From the NCBI RefSeq assembly GCF_009017415.1, contig NC_092410.1, positions 992,001-1,056,000 on the forward strand: a DNA stretch of 64,000 nucleotides. Direction: 5' to 3'. The notes under the pieces were generated by a model, which had not been told where the DNA came from, made no database searches, and saw only the letters and a list, made by a program, of their open reading frames with translations. Every line of letters starts with the position of its first letter. The stretch's first letter is position 1. This document shows, one piece after another, positions 11,272 to 23,064 of the stretch. The stretch is from Aspergillus flavus. Lineage: Eukaryota; Ascomycota; Eurotiomycetes; Eurotiales; Aspergillaceae. Made by a program: the position numbers and the translations under genes.

Positions 11272-12473
11272 CTCTTCTGTCCAGAGGAAACGTGATTGTC
11301 TCCTGGGCGGTCTGGTGACGCTTCGCTTTGCAAGAGAAAGGAAGAACTGAGACAGAAATGAGGACTAGACCAGTATAGTAGGACTATAGTAGGACTATGT
11401 AGGACAAGACTGGGGGTTGTAACGTCTCGTATGAGTGATAAAGAGATGTGGAGTGGACAATGCAGTCAGTGAAGGACGAACAGGTAGGTAAGACAAGGAA
11501 TCAGCAGGCAAAGGGGGTAGATAAGAGCGAGAGGGGAGTGTTTATCTCCCTTAAAGGTACGGATACATGGGGAGAGATTACCCAATAGAACAGGAATAAA
11601 TTGGATAAACGGATCCAAGAGGCACCGGCATGGTGGAGAGCAACGGGAAAGAGCCGGAAAGGATATTTGAGTGTAGATGGGAGTGGGATTGCGACGATAA
11701 AATTACAAGTAGCTGGATGATCGACGGGACTGGGAATTGGGACTGAAGGAAGCTGTTGCTTTAGGTTGACCTCCAAGACTGGTGTCGCGTGCTTGAAGAG
11801 CCCACGTGGTACCATTTCCCCTTCTGATTGGGTCAGGGTAGTAGGGGATCACGGGAAGGGGGGCACGAGACTTGGGCTGGCCAGAGCCAACTCTCCTATC
11901 GCTCTGGGGCTCGTGCTCAGCTTCACTCTTCTTACTCCCTGGTTTCAGTACAGTGATCCTTCCATTTGCAACAACCCCTCCCTCTGCGGATCTTGGGAAC
12001 GGAGCCATGAGGGTAGAACGGCCATGCTGATTGGTACTACCACTTTAAAGGTTCCTTCGAGTTAAACATCCCCAGTCCCGACGGTTACCACTAGTTACAC
12101 CGCAGACATCCTGATGTACATCTGCATGGCATGTGTCCTCTTTCTCCTTTCCACTTCCGGTGCGACATCAGCAATTGAAGAAGAAATGAGATGAATCCAA
12201 CAAAGGACTCTCCGCTCTATCCATGTATATTGCATTACACATTATGAAATCCAGATGGGTTCCCTCCTGCATTGCACAACCCCATATACCCCTTAATCCC
12301 CTATGATACCCCAAGTACCTAGTCCGACGGCGAATCGCCCATCCAGACGGGCATCGAAGCACGTGCGCACCCTTCATTCAACCAGTGGATCTTCCCCAAT
12401 CCTTCCGGAGAACTTTACAGCGAGTCACTGCGCTTGTAGTATTGCAAATCCACCCCCATCTTTTTGCCACTGG
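11272..12473. other. Intergenic: bHLH promoter/leader
   Basis: Upstream region of the minus-strand bHLH gene. A minus-strand frame of 101 codons (11703..12008, ATG start) lies about 430 bp upstream; it may be an upstream ORF in a long leader, but nothing identifies it as a real protein. Otherwise I see no gene. Confidence 0.4.
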
Positions 12474-12807
12474 CTAGCAACGCTTATTACACCCGGAGAA
12501 TGAGTCCCAGCTACGCCACTGTTAGCGATCGTCTCACATTGTGCGGAATATAGTGCGCTTTTAAAAACCGAACCAAAGCCACGTACCAAAAGTTCGCTTC
12601 ATGAGGAAGGGCCACAACACAAACCAGCCCGCCTAGCGCGCAGGCCTGAGTACAGTTTGACACCCCAGTGGCACTCAGTGTCACGTTTGTTGGCGTCGCA
12701 TGGAGACTCGTGCTGTCACTAGTACTGGGCTCTTGAACCCCCGTGCGAAGAATAGAGGTCGAATTGAGGATGCCAACGAGTGCGTTAAGGAGGCTTTGCT
12801 TGTTCAT
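12474..12807 (-). CDS. Possible small Cys-rich protein (low confidence)
   Basis: If the GTACGT donor at 12586 is joined to the GTAG acceptor at 12511 (a CTAAC-type branch point precedes it), exons 12587..12807 and 12474..12510 encode 85 aa. The C-terminal third would then carry six cysteines (S-N-C-T-Q-A-C ... C-N-K-R-C). The unspliced frame would be 98 aa. The N terminus (M-N-K-Q-S-L-L-N-A-L-V-G-I-L) is mildly hydrophobic and only weakly like a signal peptide. A TATATAAG-like box on the minus strand lies near 12931-12945. I do not recognise a family. It could be a small secreted protein or a chance frame. Confidence 0.25.
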
Positions 12808-13766
12808 TGTAGATATTAAATGATCGGGGGAGTCCGATAGCAGCTGCGAAGATGTGCTTTGTTCAATTGACTTTTCTTCCTTCCAAACAATATTCAGGTA
12901 GATTCAGTAAGGACAATACCTCTCAGCAACTCTCCTTATATAGACCTCCTCTTTCCACGAAGGTAAGCTTTCTACAAACAAACGTATCCCTCGTCTAGCC
13001 TTCTACAAGTCCCTCCGCATTCCTATGCCCTTTGCCAGATTCTCTCATCGAGGTAGATGACCAGATATGGCATTGATATCATTCTTGGGCGCATCGTCTC
13101 CCAAACTGGGCACACATTTAATAGTGCCCGTGCTAAGTATTATCCGACCAATAGGGATAGTTTATAGTTCGAGATGACGGCTTATCAACGCCCTACAGGC
13201 CCAGAATTCCAGTCAATGCATCTAATTGAGACGTGGAATGTTAATGACTGCCGTCGACTGGCAAACACCAGCTCAAGGCATTGCTAACATTGAGTAGCCA
13301 AATTATACCTGATGTTTCACGATTTATCTATGCAATATGTCATACTACGTGGGATAGCGCATCAATATTATTGAGCGACACCATTCTAAAACCGCAAACT
13401 CTTCTCAAAGGAGAAGAGAGAGAGAGCGAGCGAGATTATTTTAGCCCCTCGCAAGACTAGACCGAGAATCAATTCAGCTAGTCTAGACTCAATTGCTTGC
13501 ATTCCATCTTGACGGCGAAGCTTCGAGACAAGCCTCCACCGAGTATACAACAGAAAACCACATCATCGTCTTGGTTTGTTGTCATGGACGATGTAGGTTT
13601 CTGGCAAGAATTTGTGGCGGCTACAAAACTGTCACCAAAGCTTGATTTCTACACCTACCAGAGTGCCATTGATAACATTCCTTGACGACTGAACTTGTTT
13701 CTGTTATCCTTCGACTGAAGATATGGAAAGTACGCTATATAATCATCAGCTGTAGAAAAGACCAAT
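12808..13766. other. Intergenic region before the 5S gene
   Basis: Holds a minus-strand TATA-like sequence near 12940 and a GA-rich run at about 13410-13430. The plus frame 13497..13685 (62 codons) has no supporting features. I see no gene. Confidence 0.4.
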
Positions 13767-13885
13767 ACATACGACCATAGGGTGTGGAGAACAGGGCTTC
13801 CCGTCCGCTCAGCCGTACTTAAGCCACACGCCGGGAGGTTAGTAGTTGGGTGGGTGACCACCAGCGAATCCCTCCTGTTGTATGT
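13767..13885 (+). rRNA. 5S ribosomal RNA
   Basis: A 119-nt match to the filamentous-fungal 5S rRNA. It begins ACATACGACC and ends at TATGT, complementary to the 5' end and forming helix I. Internal landmarks are GTCCGCTCAGCC, TTAAGCCACACGCC and GTTGGGTGGGTGACCACC, which form the internal promoter box C region and loop structures. A T-run at 13885-13897 follows and would terminate RNA polymerase III. As usual in Eurotiales and Neurospora, the gene stands alone rather than in the rDNA repeat. Confidence 0.96.
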
Positions 13886-14084
13886 TTTTCTTTTTTATCA
13901 TTGTTGTTGTTGTTGGTTGTTGTTTATCTTTTGTTTTGACTTCACATACCATGGCCTACAGGAGAGAGCCTATCCTGTATCTGTGGAAGTTCGGAGGCAA
14001 CAGATATATACTTCAATTCTATCAGCCCACGACATTTATATAATCGTATGTACATTCTAGCCTTCCTCGAACAATACCGTCACT

Positions 14085-15631
14085 TCAAGTAAACAACCGT
14101 TCAAGGAGAACAGCCCCGAAATTATCCTCGACCGGCGAAGCATCCATTCTCCACACACGGTTTCCGGCTCTCGAGCTCAACCAGAGACCATGGTCGCTAG
14201 AGTGTTCCTCATCACCTTCGATGCGATGTCTGTTCCGTCGGTCAACGACACACAGACCCCGGGTCCACTGTCCAGTGGTCTCGATTCGGATATCCTCTGG
14301 AGAGGTCGCGGAGGGCTTCCACTTCTCATCCTCTGCGGTAATGGCATACCACACACAGACAGGGTCATGCAAACTGAGCTCGACATCATCACCCACCCGG
14401 CCCGTATGCAGCTTCTCGACCGTGTGGAAAGTGTGAGCCATGAAGGCTGACACCCACTCGGCCAACGGCGAGCCTTTCTCCAGGTGTGGGGTGACTGCCT
14501 TGCGGAACTGGCCACGCGAGACGCCGTGGCGGAGTGTGATGTCCAGCGGGAAGATGCGCAGGGTGAGCTGCTTGCTAAGATTGGTGGGGTAGTCTGGTAG
14601 ACTTGAGTTCGTTGGGATGGTGGTCTTGGGCGAGGGGGATGTCAAAGCATAGACCCGTGCTGCTGCGAATGCGTCGGCGTAGGCGTTGAATTCAGCGGCC
14701 GGGGTTACCTGTGTGCGGTGTCAGTCTTTCGTACCGACTCCGTTCGAGGGAAAATGTCCTTACATTACCGGGCTCGTTGACAGCCCCGCCCATCACCACC
14801 ACTTCCTTGACACGCAGGAATGTCTCTGGGTCAGCCGCAGAGGCCAATGCGAGGTTAGTCAAAGGTCCGACTGCCACCAGAGTGACGGTGTCTGGGTCAT
14901 TTTCGCGCAAAACACGGAGTATCTCCTCGTGTGCCCGACGCTTGGATGGGATGAATGACGGGCGTGAAGGGTTGCCCGTCGGAACGGGCTCAACTTCAAC
15001 TGGATCAGCAGAAGGATCAAAGAGATGCTCCCAGGTCTCCTTAGGAGTCAGGTGGGGGTGCTGGTGGCATCAATCAGTAAGGCTATGGCGAGGTAGAGAA
15101 GTAGCACGCTAACATACACTGGTATGGATTCCTCCCAGACCGTCGGTTCCATCTACAAGAAGTCAGCCTCGTACAAATCACCAAGCAGATTAAAAGGACC
15201 GAGAAACGTACGGAAGTAGTCCGCCAACATCTTCTGGTCTTCGAGGGGATCCTCGGCACCAACCGCAACGACTGGCGGGGCAGCACGCAGGGCACCAAAC
15301 CCTTCAGGACGGCCCTGCTCCCGACGCCATTGCATCTCTCGTTCGAGGATATGGAACATCGAGACGACATTGCGAAGACAGCTAGTCATATCAGTGCTGA
15401 TCTCTGGGATATCTGAAGGATAGCATTTACCTTCTTACTTCAATGTTGCCGAAGGTCAAGGAGATAAGCAGGACTTCAACTTCCTCTGGTGTTGCGGACA
15501 GAGCGAGTAGAAGACCGAGGATATCATCGATCCCCTATGGGACTACAGATCAGTACCTTGCTCAGCGGGGTAAACATATATATACTCTCACTTACCGGGT
15601 CAGTATCGATAATGATCTTCTTGGGTGCCAT
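14085..15631 (-). CDS. Inosine-uridine-preferring nucleoside hydrolase family protein
   Basis: Six exons: 15596..15631, 15431..15534, 15212..15381, 15118..15152, 14764..15060 and 14085..14708; 421 aa. The N-terminal calcium and ribose-binding signature D-T-D-P-G-I-D-D spans residues 9-16 and is split by intron 1. Further family hallmarks are H-G-T-D-G-L-G-G at about 104-111, V-A-V-G-P-L-T-N-L-A and V-V-M-G-G-A-V (central core), and L-H-D-P-V near the C terminus. The enzyme should hydrolyse the N-glycosidic bond of ribonucleosides in salvage. At over 400 residues it is longer than bacterial members (about 310) because of an insertion around residues 45-100, common in fungal homologues. For exon 4 the donor GTATGT, not the overlapping GTGTAT, keeps the frame. 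Confidence 0.92.
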
Positions 15632-18139
15632 GATCTAAGCTTTTATCTTGAAGATTAACCGTGACTACGAACGAAAAAGATCGAATATTGCGAACAAAAT
15701 TTCTTAATACTGGCTTTATGGCGGAGAAAGATGATTTGGAGCCAAAGTGGGATGGTCTTGGCTTCCATTCGTTATCACTGGTTCTCCACCATGATTGGGG
15801 ATTGCCTTAGTCATTGACCAGGTATTCCTGCCGGACACTCAGGTACAGTACTCAAGAAGTAGTAGGGTATTATCGGATAATATTGATGCGCCAGAGTTAG
15901 TGTATCAGACGAACTTCCCAACGCCTCGCAGTTAAAGAAGCATTGATATGCCCTACAATTATCCCACTACTAGTACTCCGTACTATATATATCTATTTAC
16001 TATACTTCCCTCCAACTGACGACTCGGAACGATACCGTGATTGGACCGTCCCGAGTCAGCAGTAAACTAACCCAGATATGGTTAGACCAACTTCGCGATG
16101 CGTTACGGGGTAATAACACCGAATTCAGAATTACCACGGGGTTGAACAGCCTGTAGAAATATTCTTTGATGGTCAGGGAACTTTTGTCAATCAAGGGGGT
16201 TCAAATACACAGCTCCACGGTCCCCAAGCCTCTAAGCCGGCTAGCGACAGCCATCGGGACTATTAGCGGTTCCTCAACGTGCTATTTGTCAAGTTCCTCC
16301 ATGGTCCTCCCGAAGTAGGGTTGGACGACGTTACATTTAGGGACTCTTAAGCAGGCAGCCAAGGTCGACTTGGTCTCAGTAAGAAAGATGCTGCGGACTC
16401 GAGGAAGCCTCGTGGCACCTTGTACATACATACGTACCCTGAGTGCATGAGGTTGGGATGCCTCTTTTCGCGTGGCATGAATGGTCGGCCCCCTGCAAGG
16501 GATTTATTTGTTGAAGCGCTGGATTGAATTCCTTTCCTTCGTTGTGAATCTCGGTGTACGAATGATATTGAGAAACGGGTAAACACTAGAATTGAGGCGA
16601 TGTGGCCTGTTCCTAAGTCGGCATGGTACCGTACCATACGTAGAGTACCTATTCAGGTACGGGGTATTCCGTACTGATACTGCTAATCACTAATACCGGC
16701 CTGTACGGTAATGTTTCTCCGCTTTCTTTCAGTGGGTGTCATCTGCAACGTAATGAGAATACCACCAATTACATGCATGTATGGAGGTAGTGAAGCAACA
16801 ATGGACATGAATCGCTGAACATCATTCGCGCACACGAGAATCCGCCGTCAAACTTTTGTCTAGACGTCCATCGACAGGGGTTTGAATGGGGATTGGTTGA
16901 AGATCTCTCCCCGCGCAGAGTAATTTGCCCCTGGTGACGGAGGTAGTCATTGATACTGATACTATCTCCATTCTCTTGTTTTATGACCAATTGTTTCTGG
17001 AACCTCTTAGCTCCGTTCGCTAACTGGATAAGAATCCTTTGTTGACTCCAATTGGGTCATTAGTGTCAGTACGGACGGTGGAAACTTACTGCCAATTAAA
17101 GGGGAAAAGAGTAAAGAAAAGAGACAAATAAGAGTAGGAAACCTAGACACTATCCTTGTTCAAACGCCACCGCCATGAACAATATGTACAAAGACCAAGT
17201 ACCAAGTAAATCAAGTGCTATCAGACTCGGTGGAAGTGGAGAAAAACAGATGGAGGGTGCGGGTGTTGGCGCGCAGACCATTGAATTAATATTCGCCAGT
17301 AGGTAATTAAATTCACTGCCGGATGACCACTAGTAAGAAAGGTCACCCCTTCATCTCAAGCGTGTCCTCTTCTACCACTCGTGCGGCCTTTTCCACTTCC
17401 TCCTTCACCTCCTCCTTTCCTCTTCACCCTCCCCTATATCTCCCTCTTCCCCCCATTTTCGTCCGACCGCAATTCGTCCCGCCCATTGTCAATTCCTCCT
17501 CCACGGTTTGGTTGAGGTTGCTAGGCGGTTCGATGTTCCTTGGTTGACTCCCGCTTTTTTCGCCTCCCAACGCCCTCGAAGCGCACTCGACACCGTAGCT
17601 CAACCCCAGCCTCGGTCTGGTTACCCACAAAGAGCTGAAGCGCTTCGAGATCATTCAAATAGCCTTCTAAAGAAGTGCCTGACTTGCTCCAGACAAGACC
17701 TACAGCAACTCATCAACCGGTATCCGCGCTGCGACGCAATCTGGCCTTTCGGAGAAGCTGAAATTTGGCTTTCCCCTTCTTCCAACCACCCATTGTGTCG
17801 TCATCCCCCCAGCCTAATGATTTGAAGCTGAATTAACGACCCGCGAGAGATCGCTTGCTACCTTTTTTCACATTTTCCCTAGTGTTTCTTCCGCCCCCTT
17901 TGCAGCTACCCTCACCGGATTCTTGCAATCACTGCTTGCGCCAAGTTCCATTACGCGCGTGGACTTCTGTCACAAAGACGAGCCTTGATTATCATTTGAA
18001 ACGTATCTTATTTGACTCTGATCACGATTTTGCTACGTTATCTCAGGAATACACTTTAAGCGTATGCTTAGCCCCCGCAAGAGTCAATAATTTATCGTGG
18101 TGTGTCATTGACTAACGCAAACTGGTTATAGTTTTGACG
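15632..18139. other. Divergent intergenic region, about 2.5 kb
   Basis: Separates the nucleoside hydrolase (minus) from the Lys-rich membrane protein (plus). One TACGGAGTA-motif copy sits at 15974..15982. A CT-rich leader starts around 17380. A likely 5' UTR intron runs from 18062 (GTATGC) to 18131 (TATAG), with the branch point ACTAAC at 18111. I see no coding gene. Confidence 0.5.
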
Positions 18140-19357
18140 ATGATGAATCCTTACCTCAGTTGGGCTATCCTGCTCGTGGTAGCAGGTGGCCTGGGCTGGT
18201 ACTACAATGGCCCTGTCCCCAAAACTAAAGCCCCCATAAAACCCATCGTGGAAAAGGCCGAGAGCGCGGTGAGCGCGAAGAAACCCAAGAAGAAGACTAA
18301 GAAGTCTCCGGAACCCTCTCCTGCCCCCGCTAAGGCTGAGGAAAAGCCAGTGCAGACCCCCAAGATCGAGGAGGTCGAAGTGGCAGATGAGGAGATCGAC
18401 AAGAAAGAGATGGCCAAGCGCTTTGCTGCTGTGAAGAACGGTGTTCCCCTTAAGGAAAGCAGCAAGGAAGGCAACAGTGGCAGCAAGGCTCAAAAGAAGA
18501 AGAACAAGAAGGGATCATCCAGCCAGCCCGCCAGCAACAACGAACGATCTGCCTCCCGTGTCTCCACTCGTACCTCATCCACCACCGGAGCCGAGGCGGA
18601 TGATGACCTCTCTCCAGCTGGATCCCCCCAGGTTAATGCCAGTACCTCTGCTGCTGGATATGTTTCTGACATGCTCGAGGCTCCTGCCCCAGCAGCGTCG
18701 GTGCTCCGTGTGACGGGCTCTTTGGACTCGGACTCCCAGAAGAAGAAACAGAAACCCCAATCCTTCAAGCAGGTCGAAACCAAGAAGCAGCGCCAACAGC
18801 GACTGAAGAATGAAGCTCGCAAGCAGCAGGTTCAGGAAGCTGAGGAGGAGAGACGTAAACTGCTGGAGAAGCAGCTCCACACCGCTCGCGAATCTGAGCG
18901 CCGCGAAGCCGCCAAGTCAAAGCCGGCTACTCAACCTAATGCCTGGCAGACTCAGAGCGTGAACAAGGTTACCAACGGCAATGTTACCAACGGCATCCAC
19001 AAGACCGCTCCGGGCCCTAAGGTTGACCTGTTGGACACATTTGAGCCTGAAAAGTCGTCCGCTGCCGCATCCTCCAAGGAATGGGACCAGGGCCTCCCAT
19101 CCGAGGAGGAGCAGATGCGCATTCTCGGCGCAGAGAACGGGGAGGATCAGTGGACCACCGTGTCTAGCAAGAAGATCAAGAAGAAGGGCGGCAAAGCCGA
19201 TGACAGCGAAGTCAGCGCTGTTGAAGACCAGCCCACCCCGGTCGCACCCGCACCTGCACCTGTTGAGCCCAAGGTGAAGATCACTCCTACCTACCTTCCT
19301 GATGTCCTCCGCTCCGGAAAGAAGGGACATCCTCTCGACTCCGATTGGGCTGCTTGA
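18140..19357 (+). CDS. Lys-rich, single-pass membrane-anchored protein, function unknown
   Basis: One coding exon, 405 aa, using the ATG at 18140; an upstream TTG six bases earlier is not needed. Residues about 4-22 are a single hydrophobic segment (Y-L-S-W-A-I-L-L-V-V-A-G-G-L-G-W-Y-Y), likely a signal anchor. The rest is low-complexity: Lys/Pro/Ala-rich to about 150, Ser/Thr-rich to about 210, then a Gln/Lys/Glu/Arg-rich segment (about 215-260) with coiled-coil character. A compact motif Q-W-T-T-V-S-S-K-K lies near residue 350. A 5' UTR intron (18062..18131) ends nine bases before the start. Such proteins are conserved in Eurotiales without an assigned function; an ER or nuclear-membrane adaptor is a guess only. 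Confidence 0.8.
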   Translation: MMNPYLSWAILLVVAGGLGWYYNGPVPKTKAPIKPIVEKAESAVSAKKPKKKTKKSPEPSPAPAKAEEKPVQTPKIEEVEVADEEIDKKEMAKRFAAVKNGVPLKESSKEGNSGSKAQKKKNKKGSSSQPASNNERSASRVSTRTSSTTGAEADDDLSPAGSPQVNASTSAAGYVSDMLEAPAPAASVLRVTGSLDSDSQKKKQKPQSFKQVETKKQRQQRLKNEARKQQVQEAEEERRKLLEKQLHTARESERREAAKSKPATQPNAWQTQSVNKVTNGNVTNGIHKTAPGPKVDLLDTFEPEKSSAAASSKEWDQGLPSEEEQMRILGAENGEDQWTTVSSKKIKKKGGKADDSEVSAVEDQPTPVAPAPAPVEPKVKITPTYLPDVLRSGKKGHPLDSDWAA

Positions 19358-20798
19358 GCGGCCTTTTGAGCTTCTTGAAGAACTGAAAAGATACATGGTT
19401 GGGGTGTATCTTTTGGGCTTTTTTTCTCATGGAAATCTTTTCGATTTCACTGTATGTATTATTCATGGCTTCGGCGTTCGGGGTCTTTTATCACACTAAA
19501 AATGCACCGCGCAGCCGGCGAGGTGTCTGATTCCTTCTGCGACGTCAGCACAGGGAACATCAGCCTCAACCACCCAAATCCAAGAAAAGAAAACCCTCCT
19601 AAAAAAATAGAGCCGTGTAACATTTTCTTTTTCCTTTTACTTTTCTCATTTATGTACTGCTCGGATTCTCAAATTCTTCTTGTTTTGTTTTATAACACAT
19701 TTTGTTATCTGATCGATAATTATGGACGAAAAGACGTTTGATCTATGACCGGATTCCGGGTTTTCCCAACAATACCATGCTTATTACTTATTATATCCTT
19801 TCCCGAATGATTTGTTTGTGGACTAGGCCTTCATTCCTTTGCTTGATCCAATGCCCCTGCGTTGAGGACCCGGCATTTTGCATGGATGACCACAGTGGAG
19901 GCCTTGAAGGGGAGCATGGATCAAGATCTGCAATGGTTCGTCTCCGCAACAGCCACCTGGCCTTTTCTTTGTGCCGGGATGGGCTGAGTTCGTTGTGTTT
20001 AATAATTACTTATTTACTTTTGAGTGTCGTGTTTATTGTTCCCTGGATCTGGGTTTTAATACGTTCTCCGCCTTTTTTTTTTTGGCTGGATGTATTTGTT
20101 TTGGATCCATCATGGTTCTTAATCCGGGGAGGAATGGGCCATTTTGGGAATGACGATCAATATAGTCCCTGATATGTAGTGGGGATCCGTGTGGTATCTC
20201 ATGTATGTTCGTACTTGGTAGTCTGGTAGGAAGTAGGCTGTATCACGAATGATCCACCATTGGGGGTTCGTCTGGGACGAAACACAAGGGTGGTTGCCAG
20301 CCCAAAGTTGCGACGGACTTTTAAAAATAGAATTGATTCTCTCGACGAAAGAACTATAATTGCAGGAGGAAGTGTGGGATCTTCTCGTTCTGCAAATGTC
20401 GTCAGAGAACCCCTTGAGATGGCTTGGCAACCATGCCCCATAGGGACTAGCAGCGAGTTCCGGTCATCGTGGCCTGAACTGCAGGGCCGACGTAAAGTCA
20501 CGGGCAACGAACCAACGGATGCAACTTGTTGTTTTGTCCTCTTCTCTTTCGCTTCATTCGTTCTTTGGGTCTTCTCTGCTATTTACTCGTCCTTTCCCTC
20601 CCTTCTTCTCTTTCTCTTCTCCTCTCTCGGAAGTCTCGTCTATTCTGATTGTCACTTATTTTCATCCTCTACCAATTCTTTCTTTATTTCTTGTTTACCG
20701 ACCCCTCGTGGCTAGCTCCCGAGGTTCCTATTCTCGGTACATCTCTCATACTCCTACTGGCTCGAATTCCCTCGTCCCATTAAACAACAACTTTCGCT
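19358..20798. other. Intergenic: 3' flank of Lys-rich protein gene, promoter of erv29
   Basis: T-rich 3' region, then a CT-rich leader from about 20530 upstream of the erv29 start, typical of well-expressed fungal genes. Frames at 20260..20715 and 20519..20884 fall in this pyrimidine-rich leader and lack protein-like features. I see no gene. Confidence 0.5.
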
Positions 20799-22041
20799 AT
20801 GGCGCAGATCCGCGGCACCGCGGGATACAATCTCGGCCACCAAAATCCCTTCGGGGGACCTGGTCGCGCAGATGCTACAAGTGACCCTAGCCCCTTGGAT
20901 GCCATTCGGGAACAGACCAGCAAGATTGAGGATTGGTTGGACACGTTGGCAGACCCCGTTAAACCGTACGTGGTATCTCTGAAATGTTTCTCAATTCGTT
21001 CTGTTGTTCTCCCAGAGCGCGACAAGAGAGACACGAACAATAGTCGGAATGATAGTGTTGGACTCACACCGCTAACACTGTGTCTTCTTCCGTCTACAGG
21101 TATCTCCCAGCCATTGGCCGTTTCCTGATCGTCGTCACTTTCATTGAGGACAGTCTGCGAATCATCACACAATGGAGCGACCAGCTTCTCTACCTGCGGG
21201 AGTACCGCAAAAGTAAGCTTACTCTCGCCACCCGCAGCAATGGTGATCATTGCTGCGCAGTGAGCCCTAGTGCCTCCAGTCTAACCATCTTCAGTTCCGT
21301 GGGGCATCACACACACCTTCCTCATCCTCAATGTGCTCGCAATGTCGATATGCTCATTCCTGGTCATTGCTCGTAAACATACTGAAATCGCCGTCGCCGG
21401 CCTGCTGGGTGTCGTTGTCACCCAGGGCCTCGGATATGGACTCATCTTCGATCTCAATTTCTTCCTGCGCAACCTGAGTGTTATTGGCGGTCTCCTCATG
21501 GTTCTCTCCGACTCATGGGTGCGCAAGAAGTTCGTCCCGGCTGGTCTGCCCCAGCTTGATGAGAAGGACCGCAAGATGTACGTTCAGTTCGCTGGTCGTG
21601 TCCTGCTCATCTTCCTCTTCGTCGGATTTGTGTTCTCCGGCCAGTGGAGCTTCTGGCGCATTCTGGTCAGTTTGTTTGGCCTCGTCGCATGCGTCATGGT
21701 CATTGTGGGATTCAAGGCTAAGTGGAGCGCTATCATCCTGGTGGTGTTGCTGAGTGTCTTCAACATTCTAGTCAACAACTTCTGGACCGTATGTATACCT
21801 TGAACGACGTTTGTGTAGCTAGTAACTAACGGCCTCCTAGCTCCACCCCCACCACCCCCACAAGGATTTCGCCAAGTACGATTTCTTCCAGATCTTGTCT
21901 ATTGTGTAAGTTGCACCTAGACTTGCCTCGTAGCATTGTGAATCGCAGTCACTAACCATATTCTATAGCGGCGGTCTCTTACTTCTGGTCAACATGGGCC
22001 CCGGTCAACTAAGTATGGATGAGAAGAAGAAGGTCTACTAA
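20799..22041 (+). CDS. erv29: SURF4/Erv29 family ER cargo receptor
   Basis: Five exons: 20799..20965, 21100..21212, 21295..21788, 21841..21905 and 21969..22041; 303 aa. Multiple membrane segments and the conserved K-I-P-W-G-I-T-H-T-F-L stretch, restored by splicing intron 2, identify the SURF4 family. Erv29 loads soluble secretory cargo into COPII vesicles at the ER. The C terminus ends K-K-V-Y, a dilysine K-K-x-x signal for COPI retrieval from the Golgi, as expected for a cycling receptor. A His-rich cytosolic loop (L-H-P-H-H-P-H-K-D) begins exon 4. The single-copy housekeeping type and standard length support the call. Confidence 0.95.
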
Positions 22042-23064
22042 ACAGGACCCAATCGAAAGCGGAAAATGGTAGGCGAGAAAGGCAGAAAGACAGAAAGAAA
22101 ATAAATTCCAAATGGGCCACTGAGTTGATGCGCATGTGTGCTACGTACTCATGACATGTTTCTTATGGGCTACCGAAAGCATCTCTATCTCTATCATTAT
22201 ATGATCCTTTTTTTTTCGTTCATCTTCTCAGCATTGGTCCGGAATCCGTTTCCCCACATGGAGTTCAATCATTGTGTACTGGCTATACGCTCGCGATATA
22301 TTGGCTAAATCCCATCATTTGCACATTAACAATATACCTCAAATCTTGCTCTTTTTTCTTCTTTTCCAAATCACATGACGTAACCGGGTCTCTTTTAATT
22401 TCATTCTTATGACAGAGATGTCTCTGGAAATTTTAAGTTTGGACGGAGCATTCATGCTTACGGCCTATCAAGATACGGTTGAATAGTGCAAGACATTATA
22501 TATGGCATATCGTGTATAACGACCAACAAAACCCCAGGGAAAACAAGTTGAATCGTGAAAAACGCACGCAATGAAAGAAACACGCAGTAATTGATATTAA
22601 AAGTTATTATACATGAACATGAGGATGGGGCTTCAGGACAATGCATATTTGAAAAGCCAAGGTCAAAGAACAATTCAGACAACGGAAAAAGAAAATGCCA
22701 GCTAGGGAGTGTAATCTGCACTGGTAATGAAAGGATGGATGGAATTCTGCAGGGATGGTATGTATGTATAGGTACTGCATGTTATGGAAACAACGGATAA
22801 AAACAACAGTCACGGAAAGTCTTCAATAATAACGTTCGTTTCTGGTGGTCCTGCCATGCACATAACAACGGACTTCCCTGGGGTAACTGGTTGCTCCAAT
22901 GCATAGAGAATCGATGGGATGATAAGGAACGGAATGATCGCTTTTGTCTGCTGTAAACGCCGAGAAAAACCAGGTATCAAGGTGTATCGGAGTGTCTGAG
23001 ATCAAAATTCGAGGAAGAAACAGAATCGAGGCTAGAAAGTTGCTCAAGGAATCGAATACTGCGG
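22042..23064. other. Convergent intergenic region
   Basis: Shared 3' region of erv29 (plus) and the 402-aa gene (minus). T-runs near 22209 and AT-rich sequence around 22590-22620 may hold the poly(A) signals. No gene seen. Confidence 0.5.

Noticed and set aside
20260..20884. Overlapping plus-strand frames upstream of erv29
   Set aside because: They lie in a CT-rich leader, and the Ser/Phe/Leu-rich translations reflect base composition.
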